The notes under the pieces were generated by a model. The model searched no databases, was not told the DNA's origin, and was given only the letters and a program-made list of their open reading frames with translations. Below, one piece after another: positions 35,174 to 44,458 of a stretch of 64,000 bases of DNA. The stretch spans positions 1,116,001 through 1,180,000 of the forward strand of contig JACKMT010000001.1 of the NCBI GenBank assembly GCA_024235255.1. Reading direction: 5' to 3'. The DNA comes from Chromatiaceae bacterium (lineage in GTDB: Bacteria; Pseudomonadota; Gammaproteobacteria; Chromatiales; Chromatiaceae). The translations under genes and the position numbers were made by a program. The number at the start of each line of letters is the position of its first letter. The first letter of the stretch is position 1.

Positions 35174-35240
35174 TACGTTTCACCATTGCACCGGAATGAA
35201 TTACTAACAACATTAAGTAAACTACTTAATATAATGATTA

Positions 35241-36053
35241 TTATATTTTTTTCTTGCGCATGAACTCTTCCGCCAGACGTGCTGCGGAAGATCCCGGGAA
35301 GCGCTCTATGAGCGATTCAAGCGTTTCCCGTGCGTTGGAAAGATCACTCTTTTCGTACTGGATGTACCCGATCTTCAGCAGCGCACCGGATACTTTCTGA
35401 CTGGTCGGGAAGTTGTCGAGCAGTTTATTGAACTCGAGCAGAGCCTGGTCGAAATCACGGGTCACATAACTGGTCTCTCCGAGCCAGTACTGCGCATTAT
35501 CCGAGTAAACGCCCGTGGGGTAATCCGCCAGAAAACGCTGGAACGACTTGGCCGACTCTTCGTAACGGCGCTGGGTAAGCAACTCGAACGCCTTTTGGTA
35601 GGCGCGCTCCTCGTTGGCCGATGCGCTGGTTGCAACCACGGCAGGCCCCGCTGCCTCTGCCTCCTCCGCTGCGGCAGGCTGGCGCTGCTCGGCTTGGCCG
35701 GAATCAGTATCAATTGACGCTCCACCCGGCACCGTTGTTCCGTCTACTTGCGGTATGTCCGTCGCCGATGTTTCCGGCGACTGATTCAAGCGTCCATCCA
35801 AATCCAGATAGAGATCGCGCTGTTGATTTTTCAATATGTTGATCGTGTTGCCCTGCAGCTCTATTTCTCCTCGCAGCTGCTGCACTTCGCGCTGCAGCGC
35901 GTCCAGCCGTGGCACCAGCCTCGATAAAGCATCTACCTGCCGTTGCAACACCTGAACTCTCTGTTCGAGTACTGCAGCTGATTCTGCCGACCAGGATGGC
36001 CAGCTCAACAACAGTGCCGTGGCACCAACAGCAATTTTCCTGGTCGGCATCAT
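35241..36053 (-). CDS. cpoB: Cell division coordinator CpoB (YbgF)
   Basis: 270 residues, periplasmic. Signal peptide MPTRKIAVGATALLLSWPSWSA, an N-terminal trimerising coiled coil (~25-80, LEQRVQVLQRQVDALSRLV), a low-complexity linker and C-terminal TPR repeats (QKAFELLTQRRYEESAKSF; SDNAQYWLGETSYV). It links Tol-Pal to peptidoglycan synthesis during division. Last gene of the Tol-Pal block, 11 bp after pal. Confidence 0.93.
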   Translation of the reverse strand: MMPTRKIAVGATALLLSWPSWSAESAAVLEQRVQVLQRQVDALSRLVPRLDALQREVQQLRGEIELQGNTINILKNQQRDLYLDLDGRLNQSPETSATDIPQVDGTTVPGGASIDTDSGQAEQRQPAAAEEAEAAGPAVVATSASANEERAYQKAFELLTQRRYEESAKSFQRFLADYPTGVYSDNAQYWLGETSYVTRDFDQALLEFNKLLDNFPTSQKVSGALLKIGYIQYEKSDLSNARETLESLIERFPGSSAARLAEEFMRKKKI

Positions 36054-36064
36054 CGTTATTCCAA

Positions 36065-36586
36065 TCAGTAAAGCAGTTCCGCACGCCGGTTCTGAGACCA
36101 GGCATCTTCGTCTGCGCCAACCATCAGCGGCCGCTCCTCACCGTAGCTGACGGTATGGATCTGGTTGTCGGAAGCACCCTGCGTCATCATCAGGCTGCGC
36201 ACCGCATTGGCACGCCGCTCTCCCAGCGCAATATTGTACTCCCTGGAGCCACGCTCATCGGCGTGCCCTTCAACGGTGACGGTCACATTTGGATTGGTGG
36301 CCAGATACTTGCCATGCGCTATCACCACCTCGCGATGATCCTCGCGAATCTGACTCTCGTCATAGTCGAAAAAGATGGTGCGGATAGCGAGCGGGCTGTT
36401 TGGATTGTCCAGCGGATTGCCACGCCATGCACCCGCGGCATCTGCTGCCGAAGTGGCCGATCCGGCGTCGCTTACCGCAGCGCCATCACCCGAACCCGAT
36501 CCACCCCCACCGAGGGTCGAGCAGCCGGCTACCGCCAGGGACAGAACAACCGCCGCTGCGATTTGATTAAGACTACAAAGTTTCAT
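36065..36586 (-). CDS. pal: Peptidoglycan-associated lipoprotein Pal
   Basis: 173 residues. Lipobox LAVAGC gives outer-membrane anchoring; the OmpA-like peptidoglycan-binding domain follows (IFFDYDESQIREDHREVV; VTVEGHADERGSREYNIALGERRA shortened; SYGEERPLMVG). It partners with TolB and constricts the outer membrane at division. Its ATG overlaps the tolB stop by 4 bp. Confidence 0.96.
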   Translation of the reverse strand: MKLCSLNQIAAAVVLSLAVAGCSTLGGGGSGSGDGAAVSDAGSATSAADAAGAWRGNPLDNPNSPLAIRTIFFDYDESQIREDHREVVIAHGKYLATNPNVTVTVEGHADERGSREYNIALGERRANAVRSLMMTQGASDNQIHTVSYGEERPLMVGADEDAWSQNRRAELLY

Positions 36587-37896
36587 TGATTTCTCCGGTT
36601 GGATTTTGCAAATGGTGACCAGACGGGCTCCCGCACGTCCCCGCCACCCTCAAGTGTCAGGCGCTGGCGGACTCTTCCATCCGCAGACACAGCTGCCAGT
36701 TCGTGTTTGCCCCTTGTCTTGGTGGCGTAAATTATCATGTTGCCATTCGGTGCGAAACTGGGAGATTCATCCAGCACGCCACCGCTCAACACCTGTAGGC
36801 GGCCGCTGCCCAACTGCAGTGCACCGATTCGGTAACTCTTTCCCTGCCGGGTCACCAGAACCAACGATTTTCCGTCGGGGGAGTAGGAAGCACGGGCGTT
36901 GTAATCGCCCTCAAAAGTGAGGCGCTCCAGGCGGCCGCCGCTGACAGGTACCCGGTATATCTGGGGCTTGCCACCCCGGTCTGAAGTGAAAACGATATTG
37001 CGTCCGTCAGGCGACCAGGCCGGCTCGGTATCGATGGCATAGTGATCGGTGAGGCGACGCAGCGCCTTGGTCGCCAGATTCAGGATGTAAATCTCCGGGT
37101 TGCCGTCTTTCGAGAGGGTCATGGCCAGCTGCCGGCCGTCGGGGGACCAGGCCGGTGCACCGTTAATTCCGTTGTATGCGGCCACCTGTTGACGCTGGCC
37201 GGTGAATACCTCCTGCACAAAAATGACCGGCTTGCCGCGAACGAATGAGACATAAGCCAGCCTCAGCCCGTCCGGAGACCAGGCCGGAGAGAGTATCGGA
37301 TCCGGTGAATTGAGGATCGTCTGGGGATTGTATCCGTCCGCATCGGCCACCCTGAGCGTGACCCTTGTCTTGCCATCGGCGGCCGGAATGGATTCCACGT
37401 AGGCGATCCGGGTGGAGAACGCGCCTTTCTCTCCGGTCAGCGTTTCGTAGATAAGATCGGCTATTCGGTGGGCCGTCGCCCGCAGATCCGCTTCGGTGGC
37501 TGGAATGCTGTAGCCGGTCAGCAAGGAGCCTTTAAAAACGTCGAACAGCTGAAACCGGACCAGATACCCGTCGGCGCCGTTGGGTTGTATCCGGCCGACC
37601 ACGAGGTTCTCCATGCCGAGCACTTTCCAGTCCCTAAACTCGACCTCGGCATCGCTGTGCGGCCGCGCCAGCATGTCGCTTTCCGGCAGGGTTTTGAAGC
37701 GTCCGCTGCGGCTCAGGTCGCCGCTGACGATCGCCGCGATATCCTGGCTGGGACCGACACCCGTTCCTTCCCAGCCGAACGGGACAACTGCCAAGGGCAG
37801 CGCCCCTTCGGCACCCTCGGTAATCTCGATCGTAAGCGCCGCAAAGGCCTGAAAATGCCAGAAAAGTACAATAAATAAAACTAGAATTTTATTCAT
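36583..37896 (-). CDS. tolB: Tol-Pal translocation protein TolB
   Basis: 437 residues, the usual length. Signal peptide MNKILVLFIVLFWHFQAFA, an N-terminal domain with VVPFGWEGTG, and a six-bladed propeller built from repeats of the type SPAWSPDGLRLAYVS, APAWSPDGRQLAMTL, EPAWSPDGRNIVFTSDRGG. Periplasmic hub binding Pal and TolA. It follows tolA after 9 bp. Confidence 0.96.
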   Translation of the reverse strand: MNKILVLFIVLFWHFQAFAALTIEITEGAEGALPLAVVPFGWEGTGVGPSQDIAAIVSGDLSRSGRFKTLPESDMLARPHSDAEVEFRDWKVLGMENLVVGRIQPNGADGYLVRFQLFDVFKGSLLTGYSIPATEADLRATAHRIADLIYETLTGEKGAFSTRIAYVESIPAADGKTRVTLRVADADGYNPQTILNSPDPILSPAWSPDGLRLAYVSFVRGKPVIFVQEVFTGQRQQVAAYNGINGAPAWSPDGRQLAMTLSKDGNPEIYILNLATKALRRLTDHYAIDTEPAWSPDGRNIVFTSDRGGKPQIYRVPVSGGRLERLTFEGDYNARASYSPDGKSLVLVTRQGKSYRIGALQLGSGRLQVLSGGVLDESPSFAPNGNMIIYATKTRGKHELAAVSADGRVRQRLTLEGGGDVREPVWSPFAKSNRRNQ

Positions 37897-37905
37897 AATA
37901 TAGCG

Positions 37906-38982
37906 CTATCTATTTGGATCAAAAACAAAAATAATATCTCTAAACTGCTCGAACAGCTGATCGTCCGGTACCGGGAGCGGATCAGCCTTGTAGACCGCCG
38001 CTTCCGCAGAACGGTCGAACGCTCCACTGCCGCTACTCTCAATCACACTGACCGCCAGTACACTACCACCTTTGGCCAGGCGCACCCTCAGTTTGCATTT
38101 CAGACCGCCACCGGTTCCTTCAAGCCTAACCCAGTTGCTGATCACGCGCTGCTGAATCTGCAGCATGAACCTGTCCCTGACCCTCGCATCGCGTTCCGCC
38201 TGCATGGTCGCCTCAAGTTCCGCTTCACGCGCTTGCTGCGCCGCTTCTGCTTTACGCCGCTTCTCCTCTTCCAACTTACGCGCAGCTTCAGCCTCCGCTT
38301 TCTTTTTCTTCTCCTCTTCTGCTTTGCGTGCGGCTTCGGCTTTCTTTTTCTTCTCCTCTTCCAATTTGCGTGCGGCCTCGGCTTTCTGTTTCTTCTCCTC
38401 TTCCGCCTTGCGTGCGGCCTCGGCTTTCCGCTTCTTCTCCTCTTCCGCCACACGCTTTTTCTCCTCGGCAGCAAGTGCAGCCTTTTCCGCTTCGAGCCGC
38501 TTCTGCTCTGCCAGCTGTCTGGCTTCCGCCTGTTTGCGCTGCTCCTCCTCCGCCAGTCGTTTCGCCTTGAGCTCCGCCAGCCGCTGCTCTTCGGCTTCAC
38601 GCTGCTGCTCGACCTGCCGCTTTTTTTCCGTTTCCGCCACGCGGTTTTGCTCTTCGACGCGGCGCTGCTGCGCCAGCTCTTCTAGCCGCTGCTGCTCTTC
38701 CTGCTGCTGCCGCTTGAGCTCGTTCAGCTGCGCCTCTTCCTGTTCACGCGCGGCAGCAACCGCCGCCTCCCGCTCTGTCTGCGCCTGCTTCAGCTTCTCC
38801 AGTTCAGACGTGACCAGCGCCTCATCCACCACCCGCGCCTGTACCACCTCCACCCCGCTGGCAACAGGTTTTGGCGCTTCCAGCCAATCCACACCAACAA
38901 TCAGAAACAGGATGATCACCAGATGCATCAGCAGCGCCGCGGCAGCCGCCCTGGGGTTCTCTCGTATAATCTTAAACATCAA
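37906..38982 (-). CDS. tolA: Cell envelope integrity protein TolA
   Basis: 358 residues. One membrane helix near the N-terminus (AAAALLMHLVIILFLIVGV), a very long Ala/Glu/Lys/Arg-rich helix (~65-265) with repeats of the type KAEAARKAEEEKKKKAE, and a C-terminal globular domain (VSVIESSGSGAFDRSAEAAV; ADPLPVP). It spans the periplasm and conveys proton-motive force from TolQR to TolB/Pal. It overlaps tolR by 4 bp. Confidence 0.95.
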   Translation of the reverse strand: MMFKIIRENPRAAAAALLMHLVIILFLIVGVDWLEAPKPVASGVEVVQARVVDEALVTSELEKLKQAQTEREAAVAAAREQEEAQLNELKRQQQEEQQRLEELAQQRRVEEQNRVAETEKKRQVEQQREAEEQRLAELKAKRLAEEEQRKQAEARQLAEQKRLEAEKAALAAEEKKRVAEEEKKRKAEAARKAEEEKKQKAEAARKLEEEKKKKAEAARKAEEEKKKKAEAEAARKLEEEKRRKAEAAQQAREAELEATMQAERDARVRDRFMLQIQQRVISNWVRLEGTGGGLKCKLRVRLAKGGSVLAVSVIESSGSGAFDRSAEAAVYKADPLPVPDDQLFEQFRDIIFVFDPNR

Positions 38983-39407
38983 CTTTCCGGTGTCTCGGTG
39001 ATCAACCCAACATTCGGCACGCCGGCAGCCTGAATCAACACCATCGCCTCCACCACACGGCCATAATTTACGTTGCGGTCACCGCGCACCAGAATCGGCG
39101 TCTTCGGTTTGTATTTGATCACCGCGGCTATCCGCGCCACCAATGTCTCCGCATCCAACGGCTCATTCTTACCTTCACCAACGTCGATAAAAAAATTCCC
39201 CTCCAGGTTGACTGACACGACCACCGGTTCATCGGCTTCCGTCGGCAGCGGAGCCGAGTCTGCCTGAGGCAGATCCACATTGACACCCTGGGTCAGTAAA
39301 GGTGCGGTGATCATAAAGATAATCAGCAGCACCAGCATTACATCGATATAGGGCACCACGTTGATCTCTGACATGGGACGGCGGCGTTGACGACGTTGAC
39401 GGCTCAC
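38979..39407 (-). CDS. tolR: Tol system proton-channel subunit TolR
   Basis: 142 residues from GTG. A basic N-terminus (SRQRRQRRRPMSEINVVPYI), then a single membrane helix IDVMLVLLIIFMITAPLL carrying the proton-conducting Asp, and a periplasmic domain (ILVRGDRNVNYGRVVEAM). Works with TolQ. GTG start 18 bp after tolQ. Confidence 0.96.
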   Translation of the reverse strand: MSRQRRQRRRPMSEINVVPYIDVMLVLLIIFMITAPLLTQGVNVDLPQADSAPLPTEADEPVVVSVNLEGNFFIDVGEGKNEPLDAETLVARIAAVIKYKPKTPILVRGDRNVNYGRVVEAMVLIQAAGVPNVGLITETPES

Positions 39408-39425
39408 GGCTCTCTCCGTAAACGA

Positions 39426-40100
39426 TCAGGCATGCGCCTGACGTTGCAGAATGGTGGTGAACTCATCGAGAAAATCCTCATAACTGCCGTAGAGCCGTTC
39501 CACATCGTTGGAGTAGCGGTTGTAGGCAACCACCGCCGGAATAGCCGCAAACAGGCCCATCGCCGTTGCGATAAGCGCCTCGGCGATGCCCGGGGCCACC
39601 AATGAAAGCGTCGCCTGCTTGACGCTGCCCAGCGCCACAAACGAGTTCATGATGCCCCATACGGTGCCAAACAGGCCGACGTAGGGACTGGTCGACCCGA
39701 CCGTAGCAAGGAAGGAGAGGTGGGTCTCCAACCGGTCCATCTCGCGGCTCATGGCGACATTCATACTGCGCCGGGCACCCTCGACCACGGCCATCGGCTC
39801 GATGCCCGGACTCTTCTTCAGGCGGGCAAACTCCTGAAAGCCGGCGTGAAACATGCTGGCCATGCCGTCCTTGCGGGTGCGCTCTCCTTCCACTTCACGA
39901 TAAAGCTCACCCAGGTCACCGCCAGACCAGAAGCGGCTCTCGAACAGCTCCACCGCCTTGCGCGCTTTTTTCAGTACTTTGGCGCGGTCGAAGATCATGG
40001 TCCAGGAGATCACCGAGGCGAAAATCAGCGCCGCCATCACCAACTGCACCAGAGGACTGGCGCTGGCAACCAACGAAACGAAGGAGAGATCAGACGACAT
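39426..40100 (-). CDS. tolQ: Tol system stator protein TolQ
   Basis: 224 residues from ATG 40100; the longer frame to 40181 overlaps ybgC and has no family match. Three membrane helices, with GSTSPYVGLFGTVWGIMNSF and GIAEALIATAMGLFAAIPAVVAYN as the conserved ExbB/TolQ blocks, including the Thr residues that line the proton path. Its start overlaps the end of ybgC by 11 bp. Confidence 0.95.
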   Translation of the reverse strand: MSSDLSFVSLVASASPLVQLVMAALIFASVISWTMIFDRAKVLKKARKAVELFESRFWSGGDLGELYREVEGERTRKDGMASMFHAGFQEFARLKKSPGIEPMAVVEGARRSMNVAMSREMDRLETHLSFLATVGSTSPYVGLFGTVWGIMNSFVALGSVKQATLSLVAPGIAEALIATAMGLFAAIPAVVAYNRYSNDVERLYGSYEDFLDEFTTILQRQAHA

Positions 40101-40509
40101 CGGGGATTCTCGACAGAAGGTGTTGTGGAATGGAAGCGGGACGAAACTTGGTGGCGTCGATACAGGCAATCTGTACCTCACCGCTCACCAGCAGCTTGCC
40201 GTCCCCTTCTTTTATAATATCGTGCTCAAAAACTAAACTCACTTTTCGCCGCTGCTTGATCCGGGACTGCACCAGCAGTGCGTCGTTGAAACGGGCGGGA
40301 TGCACGAACTCGACCGCGGCACGGCGCACCGCGAAAATTATCCCTTCCTGCCGCAACAGCCGATCCTGCTCGAAACCCAGGCTTCGCAGCCATTCGGTGC
40401 GCGCCCGCTCCATGAATTTCAGGTAGTTGGCGTAGTAAACCACGCCGCCTGAATCGGTATCTTCGTAGTAGACCCTAACCGGCCAGGAAAATTCCGCGGT
40501 AATTATCAC
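40090..40509 (-). CDS. ybgC: Tol-Pal-associated acyl-CoA thioesterase YbgC
   Basis: 139 residues, hot-dog fold. VYYEDTDSGGVVYYANYLKFMERAR (shortened here) carries the catalytic Asp in the D-x-x-G-V-V-Y-Y-A-N-Y motif. It hydrolyses acyl-CoA or acyl-ACP and is linked to phospholipid metabolism at the inner membrane. First gene of the Tol-Pal block, overlapping ruvB by 4 bp. Confidence 0.95.
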   Translation of the reverse strand: MIITAEFSWPVRVYYEDTDSGGVVYYANYLKFMERARTEWLRSLGFEQDRLLRQEGIIFAVRRAAVEFVHPARFNDALLVQSRIKQRRKVSLVFEHDIIKEGDGKLLVSGEVQIACIDATKFRPASIPQHLLSRIPDVV

Positions 40510-41552
40510 GCTTCAAACAGGTCTTGTACACTGGTGATATGCGCCGCATCGGGCTTTGGGGTGAGGCCAAAATGGAGATAGGCCGCCCGCGTCGCGACCC
40601 GCCCTCTGGGTGTGCGCATCAGGAAGCCCTGCTGGATCAAAAAAGGCTCAAGCACATCCTCGATCGTACCGCGCTCTTCACCGATGGCAGCGGCCAGACT
40701 GTCGACACCGACCGGCCCGCCGTCAAACTTCTCAATCACCGCTGTCAGCAGTTTTCTGTCCATGACATCGAAACCGCTGTTGTCAACTTTCAACATGCCG
40801 AGCGCTTTATCTGCCACATCCGGCGTAACCCGGCCGTCGGCGCGCACCTCGGCGTAGTCGCGCACCCGCCGCAGCAGCCGGTTGGCGATGCGCGGCGTCC
40901 CTCTGGAGCGGCGGGCAATCTCCCGGGCACCCGGCTCGTCTGCGGCAATATTCAGAATGTCGGCCGAACGCCGCACGATTTGGGTCAGGTGCTCGGTATC
41001 GTAAAACTCCAGACGCTGGACGATGCCAAAACGGTCGCGCAGCGGTGAGGTAAGCAGCCCGGCACGGGTGGTCGCACCAATCAGCGTGAACGGAGGCAGG
41101 TCCAGCCTGATGGAGCGCGCGGCCGGCCCTTCGCCAATCAGGATGTCGAGCTGATAATCCTCCATCGCCGGGTAGAGCACCTCTTCGACCACTGGGCTGA
41201 GGCGGTGTATCTCGTCGACAAACAGCACATCGTAAGGCTCCAGGTTGGTGAGGATCGCTGCCAGATCACCCTGTTTTTCCAACACCGGACCGGAGGTCTG
41301 GCGCAGGTTAACCCCCATCTCATTGGCGATAATGTGCGCCAGCGTGGTCTTGCCGAGTCCGGGCGGTCCGAAGATCAGTACATGGTCGAGCGCCTCGCTG
41401 CGCGCGCGCGCCGCGTCGATAAAAATCCCCATCTGCTCGCGCACCACCGGTTGACCGACGTAATCCTGCAGCCGTTTCGGCCGAATCGCCCGATCCATGA
41501 CGATGTCTTCGGAAGCCGCCTGGGGACTAATGATGCGCGGGCTGTCGCTCAT
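40506..41552 (-). CDS. ruvB: Holliday junction helicase RuvB
   Basis: 348 residues. AAA+ motor with Walker A GPPGLGKTTLAH, Walker B VLFVDEIHRLSP, sensor region IGATTRAGLLTSPLRDRFG, and a C-terminal winged helix. It drives branch migration with RuvA. 2 bp after ruvA; the ruv genes continue directly into the Tol-Pal block, as in many gammaproteobacteria. Confidence 0.97.
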   Translation of the reverse strand: MSDSPRIISPQAASEDIVMDRAIRPKRLQDYVGQPVVREQMGIFIDAARARSEALDHVLIFGPPGLGKTTLAHIIANEMGVNLRQTSGPVLEKQGDLAAILTNLEPYDVLFVDEIHRLSPVVEEVLYPAMEDYQLDILIGEGPAARSIRLDLPPFTLIGATTRAGLLTSPLRDRFGIVQRLEFYDTEHLTQIVRRSADILNIAADEPGAREIARRSRGTPRIANRLLRRVRDYAEVRADGRVTPDVADKALGMLKVDNSGFDVMDRKLLTAVIEKFDGGPVGVDSLAAAIGEERGTIEDVLEPFLIQQGFLMRTPRGRVATRAAYLHFGLTPKPDAAHITSVQDLFEA

Positions 41553-41554
41553 TA

Positions 41555-42163
41555 TCAGGAGATCGCCACCGATTTAAGCGCCGCGCGGATGATCTCTTCG
41601 CTCTCCATTCCTTCGCTCGGCACCGCGCGCACCATGCGGCTCGCCTCCGCCGGTTTGTAACCCAGCGCAACCAGCGCGCCCACCGCATCGGCGACCGGTG
41701 AGGCAGCGGCGAGTGTTGTTTTCACGCCGCTCTGGGCAGGGACTCCGGCGGGGAGGTCCAGTTTGTCGAGCCGATCGCGCATCTCCACCACCAGCCGCTC
41801 CGCGGTCCGTTTGCCGATACCGGGAATACGCACCAGCGCGGCCGTATCTTCGCTCTGCACACAGCGGGCAAACTCCTCGGTGCCCATACCCGAAAGCAGC
41901 GCCAGCGCCAGCTTGGCGCCAACGCCGCTGACACGCAGCAGGGTGCGAAACAGCGTGCGTTCCGAATCGTTGAAAAAACCGTACAGTACATGCGCATCAT
42001 CGCGGATCGCAAGATGTGTAAACAGGGTTACCTGCTGGCCCGGCGCCGGCAGGTTGTAGAAGGTGGACATGGGCGATTCAAGCTCATAACCCACGCCCTG
42101 CACGTCGACCATCAGATAGGGTGGCTGCTTGTAGACGATCTCGCCGCGCAGTCTGCCGATCAC
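41555..42163 (-). CDS. ruvA: Holliday junction DNA-binding protein RuvA
   Basis: 202 residues: OB fold (MIGRLRGEIVYKQPPYLMVD), tandem HhH motifs (LLRVSGVGAKLALALLSG; LVRIPGIGKRTAERLVVEM) and a C-terminal RuvB-binding domain (VGALVALGYKPAEASRMV). Overlaps ruvC by 4 bp. Confidence 0.97.
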   Translation of the reverse strand: MIGRLRGEIVYKQPPYLMVDVQGVGYELESPMSTFYNLPAPGQQVTLFTHLAIRDDAHVLYGFFNDSERTLFRTLLRVSGVGAKLALALLSGMGTEEFARCVQSEDTAALVRIPGIGKRTAERLVVEMRDRLDKLDLPAGVPAQSGVKTTLAAASPVADAVGALVALGYKPAEASRMVRAVPSEGMESEEIIRAALKSVAIS

Positions 42164-42669
42164 AGTCGTCTGCCTGCAGAGTACATGCCGACTCTCAGCC
42201 TCATGCTGTCGCTGTGCGCATGACTGATTGCGACCGCCAGTGCATCGGCCTGATCCGCTGCCGGTCTCTCCTGCAATCCCAGTAAGCGCTGCACCATGTG
42301 CTGAACCTGCTCCTTATCGGCGCTGCCGGTTCCCACAACCGACTGCTTGATCATGCGCGGAGTATACTCGCAGACCGGCAAACCGGCCACGACGGCAGCG
42401 CAGATTGCGGCGCCCCGGGCCTGTCCCAGTTTCAGCGCGGAAGAGGGATTCCGGGAGACAAAAACCTGCTCGATGGCCAGCTCTTCAGGCGCATACTCGG
42501 CCACTAAACCCGTGATGCGGCGGAAAATCTCACCCAACCGTACGGGGAAATCCTCCCCTCCCAGCCGGATCGAACCGCTGGCGACATGCCGGCTGCGGAT
42601 CCCGTCGCTGACGATGATGCCGTAGCCGGTTACCCGCGAACCTGGGTCTATACCGAGAATGCGGCGCAT
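42160..42669 (-). CDS. ruvC: Holliday junction resolvase RuvC
   Basis: 169 residues. Catalytic acids in ILGIDPGSRVTGYG (Asp7), LAIEQVFVSRNPSSAL (Glu) and KPaired ADALAVAISHAHSD near the C-terminus. It cuts four-way junctions as a dimer. Its start codon is immediately followed upstream by a miniature inverted-repeat element (42670-42838) inserted between it and yebC, so its promoter must lie in or beyond the element. Confidence 0.97.
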   Translation of the reverse strand: MRRILGIDPGSRVTGYGIIVSDGIRSRHVASGSIRLGGEDFPVRLGEIFRRITGLVAEYAPEELAIEQVFVSRNPSSALKLGQARGAAICAAVVAGLPVCEYTPRMIKQSVVGTGSADKEQVQHMVQRLLGLQERPAADQADALAVAISHAHSDSMRLRVGMYSAGRRL

Positions 42670-42838
42670 CTAGGAGCCTGTCGGACTTAGGATTAATCTG
42701 CTGCGCTGATGGGAGAGCGGCTCAAATCTCCCCAATTTTTCGTTACGTAGTTCCACTATGCGCCTCAAAATCGTAAAAAATTTGATCTCGCTTTCCCACC
42801 ATGCTCGCTGCGATCACCTAAATCCGACAGGCTCCTAG
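42670..42838 (+). repeat. 169-bp miniature inverted-repeat element between ruvC and yebC
   Basis: Perfect 16-bp terminal inverted repeats, CTAGGAGCCTGTCGGA at the left and its complement at the right. No coding capacity. The right arm overlaps the yebC stop codon (42835-42837) and the left arm touches the ruvC ATG. It is unrelated in sequence to the AGAACCTATCTCA repeats. Confidence 0.88.
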
Positions 42839-43581
42839 CCGATGGCATCCAATATTTCGTCCGAGATATCTGCATTGGTGTAGACATCCTGAACGTCGTC
42901 CAGATCCTCCAGCGTCTCCACCATGCGCAGCAGTTTTTCTGCCGTCTCCCGATCCAGCTCCGCGGAGGTTGAGGCGCTGTAGGTGACCTCCGCATTGTCC
43001 GGGGAGAGACCGGCCTTGATGATCGCGTTTTTCACCTCTTCAAACGCCTCAGGCGCGGTGACGACGTCGACCGATTGGTCATCGTTGGTTATCACATCTT
43101 CCGCGCCGGCCTCCAGTGCCGCTTCCATGATCGCCTCCTCATCTGTGCCTGGGCCAAAACTGAGAATCCCCTGCTTGCTGAACAGATAGGCAACCGATCC
43201 ATCGGTGCCGAGATTACCGCCGTGCTTACTGAACGCGTGGCGCACTTCGGAAGCAGTACGGTTACGGTTATCGGTCATGCAGTCAACGATGACTGCGGTA
43301 CCGCCGGGGCCATAGCCTTCGTAGCGGATCTCATCGTAGTTCTCGCCATCGGCGCCACCGGCGCCGCGTTCAATAGCGCGTTTGATGGTCTCCTTCGGCA
43401 TATTGGCGGCGTTAGCCTTGTCCAGCGCCAAGCGCAGCCGCGGATTGGCGCCTGCATCACCGCCGCCCTCCCTGGCCGCCACGGTCACTTCGCGGATCAA
43501 CTTGGTCCAGACCTTGGCTCGCTTCTTGTCGGTAGCCGCCTTCTTGTGTTTGATATTGGCCCATTTACTATGTCCGGCCAT
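42835..43581 (-). CDS. yebC: YebC/PmpR-family regulatory/translation factor
   Basis: 248 residues, three-domain family start MAGHSKWANIKHKKAATDKKR. Members were described as transcription regulators and more recently as ribosome-associated factors easing polyproline stalling. Its TAG stop is contributed by the terminal repeat of the inserted element at 42670-42838, so the natural C-terminus may have been altered by a few residues. Confidence 0.95.
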   Translation of the reverse strand: MAGHSKWANIKHKKAATDKKRAKVWTKLIREVTVAAREGGGDAGANPRLRLALDKANAANMPKETIKRAIERGAGGADGENYDEIRYEGYGPGGTAVIVDCMTDNRNRTASEVRHAFSKHGGNLGTDGSVAYLFSKQGILSFGPGTDEEAIMEAALEAGAEDVITNDDQSVDVVTAPEAFEEVKNAIIKAGLSPDNAEVTYSASTSAELDRETAEKLLRMVETLEDLDDVQDVYTNADISDEILDAIG

Positions 43582-43622
43582 CTGCTGTCCTCGTTTGGTA
43601 ACTTATGAGTTCTATTGGCATT

Positions 43623-44372
43623 TTAACACTCCAGGTCGTTATCAGGAACCGCCCTCTCCCCCTTATTGAACCTGCCGTAACGTAAAAAAAAACACACTTC
43701 GTCGGCGACCTCCGTGGAAATCAGCATGCCCATGTGGTTGACGTCCAAAGTAATAAAATCGGTGGCACCCGGAAGCCGGGTTTCGCACACCGAAACGGTT
43801 CCGTCGCTAGCCCCCTGCAAGCCGCCAATAATCCGTCCTACACCCAGTGCATTGGTGCCGGCAATGACACCCAGATCGCGTCCGCCGCGCCAGGCAGGCG
43901 CCGGTTTGGTCAAACCCTCCGGCGCGGTACTGCCGAGGAACAAGCGCAATCCGATATGCGACGCCGCTACCCTGGCAAGGCCACTGCCCTGGATTGGCGA
44001 CCCCAACAGCAGCACACGGCCATCAGGCAGCGCGTCAACCTGGTCAAACAGATTCAGAACGACGATCCCACCCATGCTGTGCGCTACGATATGCACTCTT
44101 TCGCAACCGAGGCGCCTGATATAATCAGCCAGCTTCCCGGCGCTCTCTCCGGGGGTTTTGGTAAGCGAAGAATAGTGAAAATAGTGGGCTTTATAGCCGC
44201 ACCGCTCAAGCCTGGCCCCCAGCCAACGCAGCTCCAGCCCGGTCATCCAGAGTCCGTGAACCAGCACCACGGTATCAACCCCGGACTCCCTCCCCGCAGC
44301 GGATGTCAATGAACCAACTACTCTCCGTTTTACCAAACCACTCCTCTCCCGGAACTGAAAGCCTGGCGGCAC
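43623..44372 (-). CDS. Alpha/beta hydrolase (lipase-like esterase)
   Basis: About 249 residues; ATGs further downstream are possible. DTVVLVHGLWMTGLELRWLG is the oxyanion strand-loop, VHIVAHSMGGIVVLNL is the nucleophile elbow (Ser in HSMGG), and VNHMGMLIS holds the catalytic His. Similar proteins hydrolyse lipids or esters; no substrate can be named. No signal peptide. It is divergent from the HDOD gene at 44459. Confidence 0.8.
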   Translation of the reverse strand: MPPGFQFRERSGLVKRRVVGSLTSAAGRESGVDTVVLVHGLWMTGLELRWLGARLERCGYKAHYFHYSSLTKTPGESAGKLADYIRRLGCERVHIVAHSMGGIVVLNLFDQVDALPDGRVLLLGSPIQGSGLARVAASHIGLRLFLGSTAPEGLTKPAPAWRGGRDLGVIAGTNALGVGRIIGGLQGASDGTVSVCETRLPGATDFITLDVNHMGMLISTEVADEVCFFLRYGRFNKGERAVPDNDLEC

Positions 44373-44458
44373 AACTATAAAGAACAGCCCGACTCCGGTC
44401 GCTAATTAAACTAATTCTGTGCGTATAAGATAACGATAACCGAGGATGCAGAACGAAT

